Below are positions 19,901-26,643 of a stretch of DNA of 64,000 bases, in pieces. The stretch is from Jutongia hominis (GTDB lineage: Bacteria; Bacillota; Clostridia; Lachnospirales; Lachnospiraceae), in assembly GCF_014384965.1 (NCBI RefSeq), contig NZ_JACRSW010000027.1, forward strand, positions 310,001 through 374,000, read 5' to 3'. Below the pieces are notes generated by a model that saw only the letters and a program-made list of their open reading frames with translations, was not told the origin of the DNA and made no database searches. Both the position numbers and the translations under genes were made by a program. The stretch's first letter is position 1. Each line of letters starts with the position of its first letter.

Positions 19901-20551
19901 ATCTTCGGTGGTGACGGTTGGGCTTACGATATCGGTTTCGGTGGTCTTGACCATGTACTTGCATCCGGCGAAAATGTAAATGTAATGGTATTCGATACAG
20001 AAATGTATTCTAATACAGGTGGACAGGCATCTAAGGCTTCTAACATCGGTGAAGTTTGTCAGTTTGCAGCAGCCGGTAAAGAAGTTGGTAAGAAGAGCCT
20101 TGCAGAGATCGCTATGAGTTACGGATATGTATACGTAGCACAGATCGCTCTTGGTGCTAACCCTGCTCAGGCAGTTAAGGTAATTGCAGAAGCAGAAGCT
20201 TATCCGGGACCATCATTGATCATCGGTTATGCTCCTTGTGAATTACACGGTATTGCTAAGGGTGGTATGAACCACTGCCAGGATGAGATGAAGAAAGCTG
20301 TTAAGGCTGGTTACTGGAACCTCTTCTCATTCAACCCTGCAAACAAAGCAGATGGTAAGAACCCATTCACATTCACATCTGAGAAGGGTGTAAACTTCGA
20401 TGATTATCAGGCATTCCTTAACAATGAAGCACGTTATACACGTCTTGTTAAGCCATTCCCTGAGCGTGCTGATAAGCTCTTCAAGAAGTCTGAAGAAGCA
20501 GCTAAGGCTCGTTATGATCACTTACAGAAGTTAGTTGAGCTTTATAAATAA
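16988..20551 (+). CDS. nifJ: Pyruvate:ferredoxin (flavodoxin) oxidoreductase
   Basis: This 1187-residue single-chain enzyme oxidises pyruvate to acetyl-CoA and CO2 and reduces ferredoxin; it is the core of anaerobic sugar fermentation. Domains in order are: the N-terminal pyrimidine-binding domain (Y-P-I-T-P-S-S-P-M-A-D), the CoA-side transketolase-like and gamma domains, and a two-cluster ferredoxin module (C-V-Q-C-N-N-C-A-F-V-C near 697 and C-M-G-C-G-E-C-V-T-V-C near 751). The C-terminal TPP domain has Cys in S-G-S-C-A-G-C-A-E-T and the G-G-D-G-W-A-Y-D-I-G motif. Codon choice differs from neighbours (many GCT, CTT and AAG), as expected for very high expression. With ackA downstream it feeds acetyl-CoA to acetate. 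Confidence 0.98.
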   Translation: MARAKQSMDGNTAAAHVAYAYTEVAGIYPITPSSPMADSVDQWSAAGQKNIFGNTVKVVEMESEAGAAGTVHGSLAAGALTTTFTASQGLLLMIPNMYKIAGEQLPCVFDVSARTVSTQSLNIFGDHSDVYACRQTGFAMLAETNPQEVMDLSPVAHLAALEGKVPFINFFDGFRTSHEIQKIEKWDYEDLKEMCPMDAVEAFRKHALNPEHPAARGSHENGDVFFQHREACNTAYNELPAVVEKYMKKINEKLGTDYDLFNYYGAPDADRVIVAMGSICDVAEEVIDYLTAKGEKVGLIKVRLYRPWSPEAILKVIPKTAKKIAVLDRTKEPGALGDPLFLDVAATLREAGLNDIILTGGRYGLGSKDTPPSSVFAIYKELEKDAPKSRFTIGIVDDVTNLSLPEVKPAPITSAPGTKECKFWGLGGDGTVGANKNSTKIIGDHTDKYIQAYFQYDSKKTGGVTISHLRFGDNPIRSPYYINQADFVACHNPAYVIQGMKMVQDVKPGGVFMINCQWSDEELDKHLNAEAKKYIADNNIQLYTINAIDKAIEIGMGKRTNTILQSAFFKLADVMPIDEAVDFMKAAAKKSYSKKGDAVVEMNYKAIDAGLDAVHKVEIPASWSNPEPDAPAKEITGRPEVVKMVKDLLEPISKMDGDSLPVSAFINNPDGQFETGASAYEKRGTAVMVPVWDPESCVQCNNCAFVCSHATIRPFLLSDEEVKAAPSNIKLADTKPKAGEFKFTMSVSPLDCMGCGECVTVCPAAAKGAIKMVPQESQAEEQPVFDYLVANVGKKDSGFADNTPKGSQFNQPLLEFSGSCAGCAETSYARLVTQLFGEQMYISNATGCSSIWGNPAATSPYTVNKDSKKGPAWSNSLFEDNAEHGLGMYVGQKYVREMAIESAKACAESDKASAELKAAFDKFVETKEETKANTPATAALVAELEKAAAAGCPDAKAALDKKDFLSKKSVWIFGGDGWAYDIGFGGLDHVLASGENVNVMVFDTEMYSNTGGQASKASNIGEVCQFAAAGKEVGKKSLAEIAMSYGYVYVAQIALGANPAQAVKVIAEAEAYPGPSLIIGYAPCELHGIAKGGMNHCQDEMKKAVKAGYWNLFSFNPANKADGKNPFTFTSEKGVNFDDYQAFLNNEARYTRLVKPFPERADKLFKKSEEAAKARYDHLQKLVELYK

Positions 20552-20561
20552 GATATGTCAT

Positions 20562-20614
20562 TGATCATAAAAGCAGAATGAGAGCATTGTATATGAACTC
20601 ATTCTGTATGATCA
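20562..20614 (+). other. Two-tier perfect hairpin after nifJ, no T-run
   Basis: TGATCATA/TATGATCA (8 bp) encloses CAGAATGAG/CTCATTCTG (9 bp), both without mismatches. There is no U-tract, so it is more likely an mRNA 3'-end stabiliser or processing site than a terminator. Confidence 0.55.
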
Positions 20615-20644
20615 GACAGTTTTCATTATACTGTTTCGATGAGT

Positions 20645-20727
20645 AAAAAACTCCTCAAAACACTTACTATATGGCAGGTACTGAGATTTCGGTATCCGAT
20701 CATCGTAAGATGTTTTGAGGAGTTTTT
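20645..20727. terminator. 83-nt bidirectional terminator between nifJ and tmcAL
   Basis: AAAACTCCTCAAAACA pairs with TGTTTTGAGGAGTTTT and encloses CTTAC/GTAAG. The A and T tails on either side serve both convergent genes. Confidence 0.8.
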
Positions 20728-20847
20728 GGTTTTCAAGATGAATTGGTGAGCAAAATTTTATGAAACGGAAAGAGAAATTTTGTAAGAGCAGCTTTGCGAG
20801 AGATTATGAATTTTATGCAGGAGAGTATGCTTTCTTAGTTTACGGAT

Positions 20848-22146
20848 TCAAGAGAGCATAACCGGCTTTTGACGATATTCATCGTTCAATGGGCAACTTA
20901 AAACACGACTTTGCACGCGTTGATAGAGATTAGAAGCAAAAAGATCTTTTTCATAAAGTGCACAGACTGCTTGCAGCAAAGAAGAATCTGACGATTCGTA
21001 AAAATCACAGATCTGTGAAACTCCGTCAGCAGGTTTTGTAATGATAGGAATCTTTGTCTCCTGTCGCAGATAGGAACTTTTGGCTTTCGAAAAACCAAGA
21101 AGTCGTGCATATGGTACAAAAGGGATCAAACCTTGTGTTGGAAAGATATCTGTTTGCCGGATATCCAAAAGCAGATGAAGCAGTACACGACTGATCCGCG
21201 TATAAGTATATTGCTTTGTCTTGATCTTTTCGATAAAAGAACGATAGTCCGTATAAGAAGAAAGTTCTTTTTTGATTCGAAAGAAAAGTTCATCGGACAG
21301 GTCTAAAATATCTTTGTCGGATTCATTCAAATGACAAAGTCTGTAATATAAAAGATCAGAAAAATCATTTTCGGTAATTGGGAAACGGTTGTTTTTTTTC
21401 TGCAAAAGCTGATAAACAGATGCAGGAAGGTAAGATTGCACCTGTGTCAGAGTGTGCGAATCAAAAAAGTTTTGCCGAATGGCACTGGCAGAAGCCAGGT
21501 GCATTTGTGCATTCAGATCGGTGTTATGATATCCTGCATCTGATCTTTTGATCGTAACCGGTTTTAGCGGGCTGTTACAGGTTTGAATTGCTTTTAAATA
21601 TTCAATTGCAAGAATGTTATTGGGATCATCTAAAATAGAAGCATATTCATTTAAGAAATCTGACGTCTGTGTGGTGTCGGGATTGGAAGTCTTATAACAA
21701 TCAAGAAAAGCTTTTTTTCGTGCAAGAGGAAAAGAAAATCCTTTTGCGGTATAAGAAGTGATGGTCTGATAAAAATCTTTTGGCGGGTGCTGCATAAAAG
21801 TTGCAATATCTTGTAATTTTAACAGATCACCGCATTCGCTTCCAAAACAAAGCATATCGACGAAACCTAATGAATTTAAAAGACTGACTCCGGCAAGAGC
21901 AAAAGTTTCAGCACTTGAAGAAGCATAAACAACAGGCATTTCAAATACAAGGTCTGCCTGGTTTAAGAGTGCCATTTTAGTACGCAGATATTTATCTGTC
22001 CATGCAGGCGTTCCTCTTTGGACAAAGTCACCACTCATGACAATGACGACACAGTCTGCATTTGTAAGTTCTTTTGCTTTTTGGATCTGATATAGATGCC
22101 CATTATGAAAAGGGTTGTATTCTGCAATAATGCCAAGCGTTTTCAT
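20848..22146 (-). CDS. tmcAL: tRNA(Met) cytidine acetate ligase (TmcAL)
   Basis: This family (YlbM in Bacillus) makes N4-acetylcytidine at the wobble position of elongator tRNA-Met, using acetate and ATP. The 432-residue protein starts with the nucleotidyltransferase motif G-I-I-A-E-Y-N-P-F-H-N-G-H, followed by V-V-I-V-M-S-G-D-F-V-Q-R-G-T-P-A. The rest fits the family's helical C-terminal domain. It has a good AAAGGAGC ribosome site. It stands near ackA, as is common in Clostridia. It is transcribed towards nifJ. Confidence 0.92.
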   Translation of the reverse strand: MKTLGIIAEYNPFHNGHLYQIQKAKELTNADCVVIVMSGDFVQRGTPAWTDKYLRTKMALLNQADLVFEMPVVYASSSAETFALAGVSLLNSLGFVDMLCFGSECGDLLKLQDIATFMQHPPKDFYQTITSYTAKGFSFPLARKKAFLDCYKTSNPDTTQTSDFLNEYASILDDPNNILAIEYLKAIQTCNSPLKPVTIKRSDAGYHNTDLNAQMHLASASAIRQNFFDSHTLTQVQSYLPASVYQLLQKKNNRFPITENDFSDLLYYRLCHLNESDKDILDLSDELFFRIKKELSSYTDYRSFIEKIKTKQYTYTRISRVLLHLLLDIRQTDIFPTQGLIPFVPYARLLGFSKAKSSYLRQETKIPIITKPADGVSQICDFYESSDSSLLQAVCALYEKDLFASNLYQRVQSRVLSCPLNDEYRQKPVMLS

Positions 22147-22147
22147 G

Positions 22148-22347
22148 TTTTGCTCCTTTTCTTGGTAAGTGGTTATTTGTATAAAATATATTTCAATCAG
22201 GATATTTAGTCATTTTTGTGAGTTTAAAGCAAGCTTTCTTGCGTTTCGAATTCATAAGTTAAAAATAAGTTTTCTTGTGTTTCGAATTTATGATAACATA
22301 GATTTTTGCATTCATACAAGCAGGAATTTCGGAAACAGCAAAACAGA
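22148..22347. other. Intergenic stretch with TTCGAA-centred direct repeat
   Basis: Two imperfect 30-bp copies (22229-22258 and 22266-22295) share the core TTTCTTG-G-TTTCGAAT. The palindrome TTCGAA recurs several times up to the ackA leader (about 22706, 22722, 22826). No intact gene was found here. Confidence 0.4.
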
Positions 22348-22704
22348 ATGCCGTTAATTCCTGATAAGTTTTCCTTGCAGATCAATATGGGAACGGTTAT
22401 TTTAAGCCTGATCATGACAATCGGTGGTGGCATGACCGGCAAGTTTGGATATAAGGGAGCAGATGAAGCGGTTGTCCAGGTAGCAATCATGATCCTTGTT
22501 GGTATGTATTCCATCTATGCAGCAAAAACATTGGAATATAACAGTGACCGCAAGCTTGAGTAGATGAAATAGGCACAGGAAAAGACAGAAAAATTATTGC
22601 AAAGTGTATCTTCCATGTCAGAACAGGAAGAGAACAGCAGTGTTTTGAACCAGATCACAGACCGTATGCAGGATCTGCTCAAAGTGGCAAAGCAGGAAGT
22701 TTAA
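22348..22704 (+). pseudogene. Interrupted remnant, possibly of a chemoreceptor-like membrane protein
   Basis: From ATG 22348 an open frame encodes two hydrophobic segments (I-N-M-G-T-V-I-L-S-L-I-M and V-V-Q-V-A-I-M-I-L-V-G-M-Y-S-I-Y) followed by K-T-L-E-Y-N-S-D-R-K-L-E. It is then broken by TAG at 22561 and TAG at 22570. The same frame continues as A-Q-E-K-T-E-K-L-L-Q-S-V-S-S-M-S-E-Q and ends at TAA 22702. Restoring both TAG codons to CAG gives a smooth L-E-Q-M-K-Q-A-Q-E-K helix. The layout recalls the N-terminus of some clostridial methyl-accepting chemotaxis proteins, with most of the signalling domain missing. No clear ribosome site is present. The family guess is weak; the decay itself is visible. 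Confidence 0.5.
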
Positions 22705-22752
22705 TTCGAAAAGAGCTAATTCGAAAAGATGTAACGAATTGACGCATTTTAC

Positions 22753-22785
22753 TAGACAAAAAAAACGGAATCAAGTATACTTGAT
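22753..22785 (+). promoter_or_regulatory. ackA promoter with -10 inside a 16-bp palindrome
   Basis: TAGACA (22753-22758) and TATACT (22776-22781) are 17 bases apart. The -10 box lies within the perfect palindrome ATCAAGTATACTTGAT (22770-22785), a position suited to repression. Confidence 0.5.
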
Positions 22786-22880
22786 AATGTGTGTAACAAA
22801 GCCTAATAACTCTTTTGAGCTATTTCGAATTATTTACAATAGAAAAGAAAGCAAGCCGTTATGGCGGAAAGAGGTTCATT

Positions 22881-24068
22881 ATGAAAATACTTGTTGTTAA
22901 TTGTGGAAGTTCGTCATTGAAGTTTCAGCTGATTGATTCAGAAACAGAGCAGGTAAGTGCTTCCGGCTTATGTGAAAGAATTGGTCTGGATGGAAGTATT
23001 ACATATAAAAAGAATGGTGAAAAATATCAGGAAACAATAGATCTTCCTAATCATGGCGTTGCATTAAAGAAAGTATTAGACAGTCTTTTGGATGAAAAGA
23101 TCGGTGTGATCAAATCCTTAAAAGAAATTGATGCTGTAGGTCATCGTCTGGTACATGGTGGAGAGAAGTTTTCTTCTTCCGTTGTGATCACAGAAGAGGT
23201 GATCAAAGAAATTGAAACATGTAATGATCTTGCACCTTTGCATAATCCTGCCAATATTTTGGGTGTTCGTGCCTGTCAGGAAGTTATGCCGGGTGTACCG
23301 AATGTAGCGGTTTTTGATACGGCATTTCATCAGACAATGCCAAAGAAAGCATACCTGTATGGTCTTCCAAAAGAATATTATGAGAAATATGGTGTTCGTC
23401 GTTATGGTTTCCATGGAACAAGTCACAGTTTCGTATCAAAACGTCTTGCTGAGATTGCCGGTTTAGACATCAATCATTCTAAGATGATCATTTGTCATAT
23501 CGGAAGCGGTGCAAGTATTTCTGCTGTTAAAGATGGTAAAAGTATTGATACGAGCATGGGTATGACTCCACTCGAAGGTCTGATGATGGGAACACGTTCC
23601 GGTGATATCGATCCGGCTATCATTGAATATATTTGCAAGAAAGAAAATATTTCCGTAGAAGAGATGACAATGATTCTGAATAAAAAATCAGGTGCGTTAG
23701 GTTTATCCGGTATATCAAATGATTACCGTGATCTGATTGAATCCAGAAATAGCGGAAATGAAGATGCCAAGAATGCGATTGAAGTAATGGTATATCGTGT
23801 GATCAAATATATCGGTGCATATTATGTAGCTTTAGGGGGAGCTGATGCGATTGCCCTGACTGCTGGAGCAGGCGAAAATAATGCAGAGATCCGTGCAATG
23901 ATCATGAGTGGTCTTTCTGCACTGGGCGTCGTTATGGATGAAAAAGCAAATGCTGTTCGTGGTGTAGAAGAACTTTTGACAAAACCGGAAAGTAAGATTC
24001 CTGTTTATGTGATCCCTACAAATGAAGAGCTTGCAATTGCCCGCGAGACAGCACGTTTAACAAAGTAG
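22881..24068 (+). CDS. ackA: Acetate kinase
   Basis: The enzyme interconverts acetyl phosphate plus ADP with acetate plus ATP, the main substrate-level ATP step after pyruvate oxidation. The 395 residues carry the N-terminal V-V-N-C-G-S-S-S-L-K-F-Q, a D-T-A-F-H-Q-T-M-P segment, R-R-Y-G-F-H-G-T-S-H and G-S-G-A-S-I. The start at 22881 has GAAAGAGG upstream and gives the usual family N-terminus. No phosphotransacetylase gene is adjacent. The DUF177 (YceD) gene often found between ackA and rpmF in Clostridia is absent. Confidence 0.97.
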   Translation: MKILVVNCGSSSLKFQLIDSETEQVSASGLCERIGLDGSITYKKNGEKYQETIDLPNHGVALKKVLDSLLDEKIGVIKSLKEIDAVGHRLVHGGEKFSSSVVITEEVIKEIETCNDLAPLHNPANILGVRACQEVMPGVPNVAVFDTAFHQTMPKKAYLYGLPKEYYEKYGVRRYGFHGTSHSFVSKRLAEIAGLDINHSKMIICHIGSGASISAVKDGKSIDTSMGMTPLEGLMMGTRSGDIDPAIIEYICKKENISVEEMTMILNKKSGALGLSGISNDYRDLIESRNSGNEDAKNAIEVMVYRVIKYIGAYYVALGGADAIALTAGAGENNAEIRAMIMSGLSALGVVMDEKANAVRGVEELLTKPESKIPVYVIPTNEELAIARETARLTK

Positions 24069-24157
24069 AAAAAGCAGATGAATTGCTCAGATAAGGTCTG
24101 TGAAATAATGATACCTTGCCGAAATCGGAATGAAAGCGAGAAATTTGTAAAAAGATA

Positions 24158-24186
24158 TTGACAAAATTTGCACATATTGATATAAT
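24158..24186 (+). promoter_or_regulatory. rpmF promoter (consensus)
   Basis: A perfect TTGACA (24158-24163), a 17-base spacer and a perfect TATAAT (24181-24186) precede rpmF. This is the best sigma-A promoter in the window. Confidence 0.9.
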
Positions 24187-24231
24187 CGAAAAAGTGTTGT
24201 AAAGCGAGTAAAAATCAGGAGGTGGAATAGA

Positions 24232-24414
24232 ATGTCTATTTGTCCAAAAAATAAATCTTCAAAATCAAGAAGAGACAAGAGAAGAGCTAATTGGAAAATG
24301 TCTGCACCAAACTTAGTTAAGTGTAGCAAGTGTGGAGCATTAATGATGTCTCACAGAGTATGTAAATCATGCGGTTCTTATAATAAGAAAGAAATTCTTG
24401 CAGACGCAGAATAG
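24232..24414 (+). CDS. rpmF: 50S ribosomal protein L32
   Basis: This 60-residue basic protein has the L32 opening M-S-I-C-P-K-N-K-S-S-K-S-R-R-D-K-R-R and a zinc-binding C-S-K-C...C-K-S-C arrangement, so it is the Cys-containing, zinc-dependent form. It has its own consensus promoter, an AGGAGG ribosome site and its own terminator, so it is expressed independently of ackA. Confidence 0.95.
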   Translation: MSICPKNKSSKSRRDKRRANWKMSAPNLVKCSKCGALMMSHRVCKSCGSYNKKEILADAE

Positions 24415-24448
24415 TCCGAAATTAAGAATTAGGATAAAATTTAAAATG

Positions 24449-24486
24449 AAAGCTGTCACTATAGCAATATAGTGGCAGCTTTTTTG
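24449..24486 (+). terminator. rpmF terminator
   Basis: AAAGCTGTCACTATA-GCAA-TATAGTGGCAGCTTTTTT is a long stem with a T6 tail. Confidence 0.9.
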
Positions 24487-24558
24487 TGGAATAGGAAATT
24501 GCTCGTACAGTAGTGGTACACCAGCAAGAATTGCTTTAGCAATTCTTGTACTTTTTTA
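24487..24558 (+). repeat. Dispersed repeat element, copy 1 (short form)
   Basis: The element reads TGGAATAGGAAATTGCTCGT, then ACAGTAGTGGTACA, then the hairpin CAAGAATTGC-TTTA-GCAATTCTTG and a T6 run. It lacks the second (GTGCAA/TTGCAC) hairpin found in copies 2 and 3. It lies directly after the rpmF terminator and is followed at once by copy 2. Confidence 0.8.
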
Positions 24559-24651
24559 TGGAATAGGAAATTGCTCATATAGTAGAGGTACATCAACAAG
24601 AATTGCTTTAGCAATTCTTGCAGTGCAACGCGCCGGCGTTGCACTTTTTTA
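24559..24651 (+). repeat. Dispersed repeat element, copy 2 (full form)
   Basis: It has the same opening as copy 1, then the conserved hairpin CAAGAATTGC-TTTA-GCAATTCTTG, then a second hairpin AGTGCAACGC-GCCG-GCGTTGCACT followed by T6. Copy 3 lies more than 8 kb away (32911-33002) and is nearly identical over its whole length. Confidence 0.85.
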
Positions 24652-24775
24652 TCTTGTATCAAATGATGATTTACGAATATTGAAATAGAAGTTCACAATT
24701 TGGTGACAAATATATGCTATTGTTTGTAACAGAGTGTCTAATGAGACAAAATCAAAATGCAGGAGGAAGTTAAAA

Positions 24776-25717
24776 GTGATTGAAGTAAAAGATCTTGTAA
24801 AAAGATATGGAAATCATGCAGCGGTAGATCATCTGTCTTTTACAGTAGATACCGGAAAAGTAGTCGGTTTCTTAGGACCAAATGGTGCAGGAAAATCCAC
24901 TACGATGAATATGATTACAGGGTATATAGCACCTACAGAAGGAACGGTTCTGATCGATGGAATCGATATGTCGCAAGAGCCGGAGAAAGCGAAAGAGAAC
25001 ATAGGATATTTGCCGGAAATTCCTCCGTTATATCAGGATTTACGAGTCAGAGAATATTTACAGTTTGTAGCAGAGTTAAAGAAACTGCCTAAAAAAGAAA
25101 GAAACCTGGCTGTCTATAATACAATGAAAGAAACAAAGACAAAGGATGTATCAGAACGTCTGATTCGTCATTTGTCGAAAGGATATAAGCAAAGAGTAGG
25201 GCTTGCTGCTGCAATGCTCGGATCACCGGACATTCTGATCCTTGATGAACCGACAGTAGGACTTGATCCAAGCCAGATCATTGAAATTCGTGAGTTGATC
25301 CGTGAATTGAGTAAATCGCATACGATTTTATTAAGTTCACATATTATGCAGGAAATATCTGCGGTGTGTGATGAGATCATTATTATTAACAAAGGGAAAA
25401 TGATCGCTTGCGATACACCGGACAATCTGACAAAAGCGATGATGCAGTCTAGAGGAATCCATCTTGTGATCAGAGGAGAACGTTCTAAGATCAAAGAAGC
25501 TCTCAATAAGATTACAGAAATCGGAAAAGTACAATATGATGAAACCGCAGAAGATGGGGCAATTGATATGACTGTTTATACAGAAAGAGATCAGGATATT
25601 CGAGAAAAGATTTTTTATGCTATGGCAGAATTTGATTGTCCGATCTTGGAAATGCATCTGTTAGAAACTTCTCTTGAAGATGCATTCTTAGCATTAACAC
25701 AGAAGGAGGGTCAATAA
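24776..25717 (+). CDS. ABC transporter ATPase (GldA-like)
   Basis: This 313-residue nucleotide-binding subunit has Walker A G-P-N-G-A-G-K-S-T, signature L-S-K-G-Y-K-Q-R-V-G-L-A and Walker B I-L-I-L-D-E-P-T-V-G-L-D-P. The C-terminal tail is typical of ABC-2 type export ATPases. GTG 24776 with AGGAGG 9 bases upstream is the start. Its stop directly adjoins the permease ATG. The gene order ATPase, ABC-2 permease, PF09822-type protein and DUF4340 protein is a conserved set sharing the Gld naming from gliding bacteria. It occurs widely in non-gliding species, and the substrate is unknown. Confidence 0.88.
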   Translation: MIEVKDLVKRYGNHAAVDHLSFTVDTGKVVGFLGPNGAGKSTTMNMITGYIAPTEGTVLIDGIDMSQEPEKAKENIGYLPEIPPLYQDLRVREYLQFVAELKKLPKKERNLAVYNTMKETKTKDVSERLIRHLSKGYKQRVGLAAAMLGSPDILILDEPTVGLDPSQIIEIRELIRELSKSHTILLSSHIMQEISAVCDEIIIINKGKMIACDTPDNLTKAMMQSRGIHLVIRGERSKIKEALNKITEIGKVQYDETAEDGAIDMTVYTERDQDIREKIFYAMAEFDCPILEMHLLETSLEDAFLALTQKEGQ

Positions 25718-26584
25718 ATGTTAGCAATCTATAAGAAAGAATTAAGACAATATTTTAGTTCTATGATCGGATTTGTCTTTTTAGCATTTTTCCTTGTGAT
25801 CATAGGAATTTATACATGGGCATATAATCTGTCCGGAGGCATTGGTAATTTTGAAGAAACATTGGGAAGTATTTCCTTCTTATTTGTAATTTTGATCCCG
25901 ATTTTGACAATGCGAATTGTAGCTGAAGAGAATCATCAGAAAACGAACCAGCTTTTATATACAGCTCCGGTATCTATTACAAAGATCATTCTTGGTAAAT
26001 TCTTTGCAGTCGTTTCTCTTTTTGGTATTGGAATTTTAGTGATCTGTCTGTACCCATTGATCTTAAATATGTATGGTACGGATGTCCGTTTATCTCTGGC
26101 ATATAGCAGTATCATTGGATTTTTCTTACTGGGAACGGCATGTATTGCAATCGGTATGTTTATTTCTTCTTTGACAGAGAGCCAGGTTATTGCAGCAGTA
26201 GGTTCTTTTATTACTTTGCTTTTAATGTATCTGTTAAGTAATCTGACAAGTCTGATTCCTACTGATGCATTGACACAGTGTGGATTGACCGCTATTATCT
26301 GGCTTGCGATTGCTGCAATCACATACAGTCTGATGCACAATCCGACCGTATCTGTTTTGCTTGGCGTGATCGGAGAAGCTGTGATCTGGATCTTATATTT
26401 TGTGAAATCTTCATTGTATGAAAGCCTTTTAAATAATATTTTAAATGTGTTGGCAATCTCAACAAAATTCGATGATTTTTCACTTGGTATTCTGAACTAT
26501 GATACGATCGTATATTACTTAAGTTTTGCATTTGTCTTTGTATTCTTAACGATTCAGACAATTAAGAAGAAGAGATTTTCATAA
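25718..26584 (+). CDS. ABC-2 type permease (GldF-like)
   Basis: This 288-residue integral membrane protein has six hydrophobic segments. A first TM lies near residues 16-36, and a conserved R-I-V-A-E-E-N-H-Q-K-T-N-Q-L-L cytosolic loop follows, typical of the ABC-2 permease family that works with GldA-like ATPases. It starts immediately at the stop of the ATPase gene. It forms the membrane channel of this four-gene system. Confidence 0.85.
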   Translation: MLAIYKKELRQYFSSMIGFVFLAFFLVIIGIYTWAYNLSGGIGNFEETLGSISFLFVILIPILTMRIVAEENHQKTNQLLYTAPVSITKIILGKFFAVVSLFGIGILVICLYPLILNMYGTDVRLSLAYSSIIGFFLLGTACIAIGMFISSLTESQVIAAVGSFITLLLMYLLSNLTSLIPTDALTQCGLTAIIWLAIAAITYSLMHNPTVSVLLGVIGEAVIWILYFVKSSLYESLLNNILNVLAISTKFDDFSLGILNYDTIVYYLSFAFVFVFLTIQTIKKKRFS

Positions 26585-26643
26585 GCCGGTTAGAATGTTG
26601 TAAAAATGAATCAATAAGAAAAAAGATAGATTTGGAGGTTTGT

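Noticed and set aside
22169..22357. Short plus-strand ORF before the pseudogene
   Set aside because: It spans the TTCGAA direct repeats, has no ribosome site, and is composed of A/T-rich low-information codons.
24459..24662. Minus-strand ORF with a Leu-rich repeated peptide
   Set aside because: It is produced by the dispersed hairpin element read backwards. A similar frame at copy 3 has the same origin, and no ribosome site supports either.
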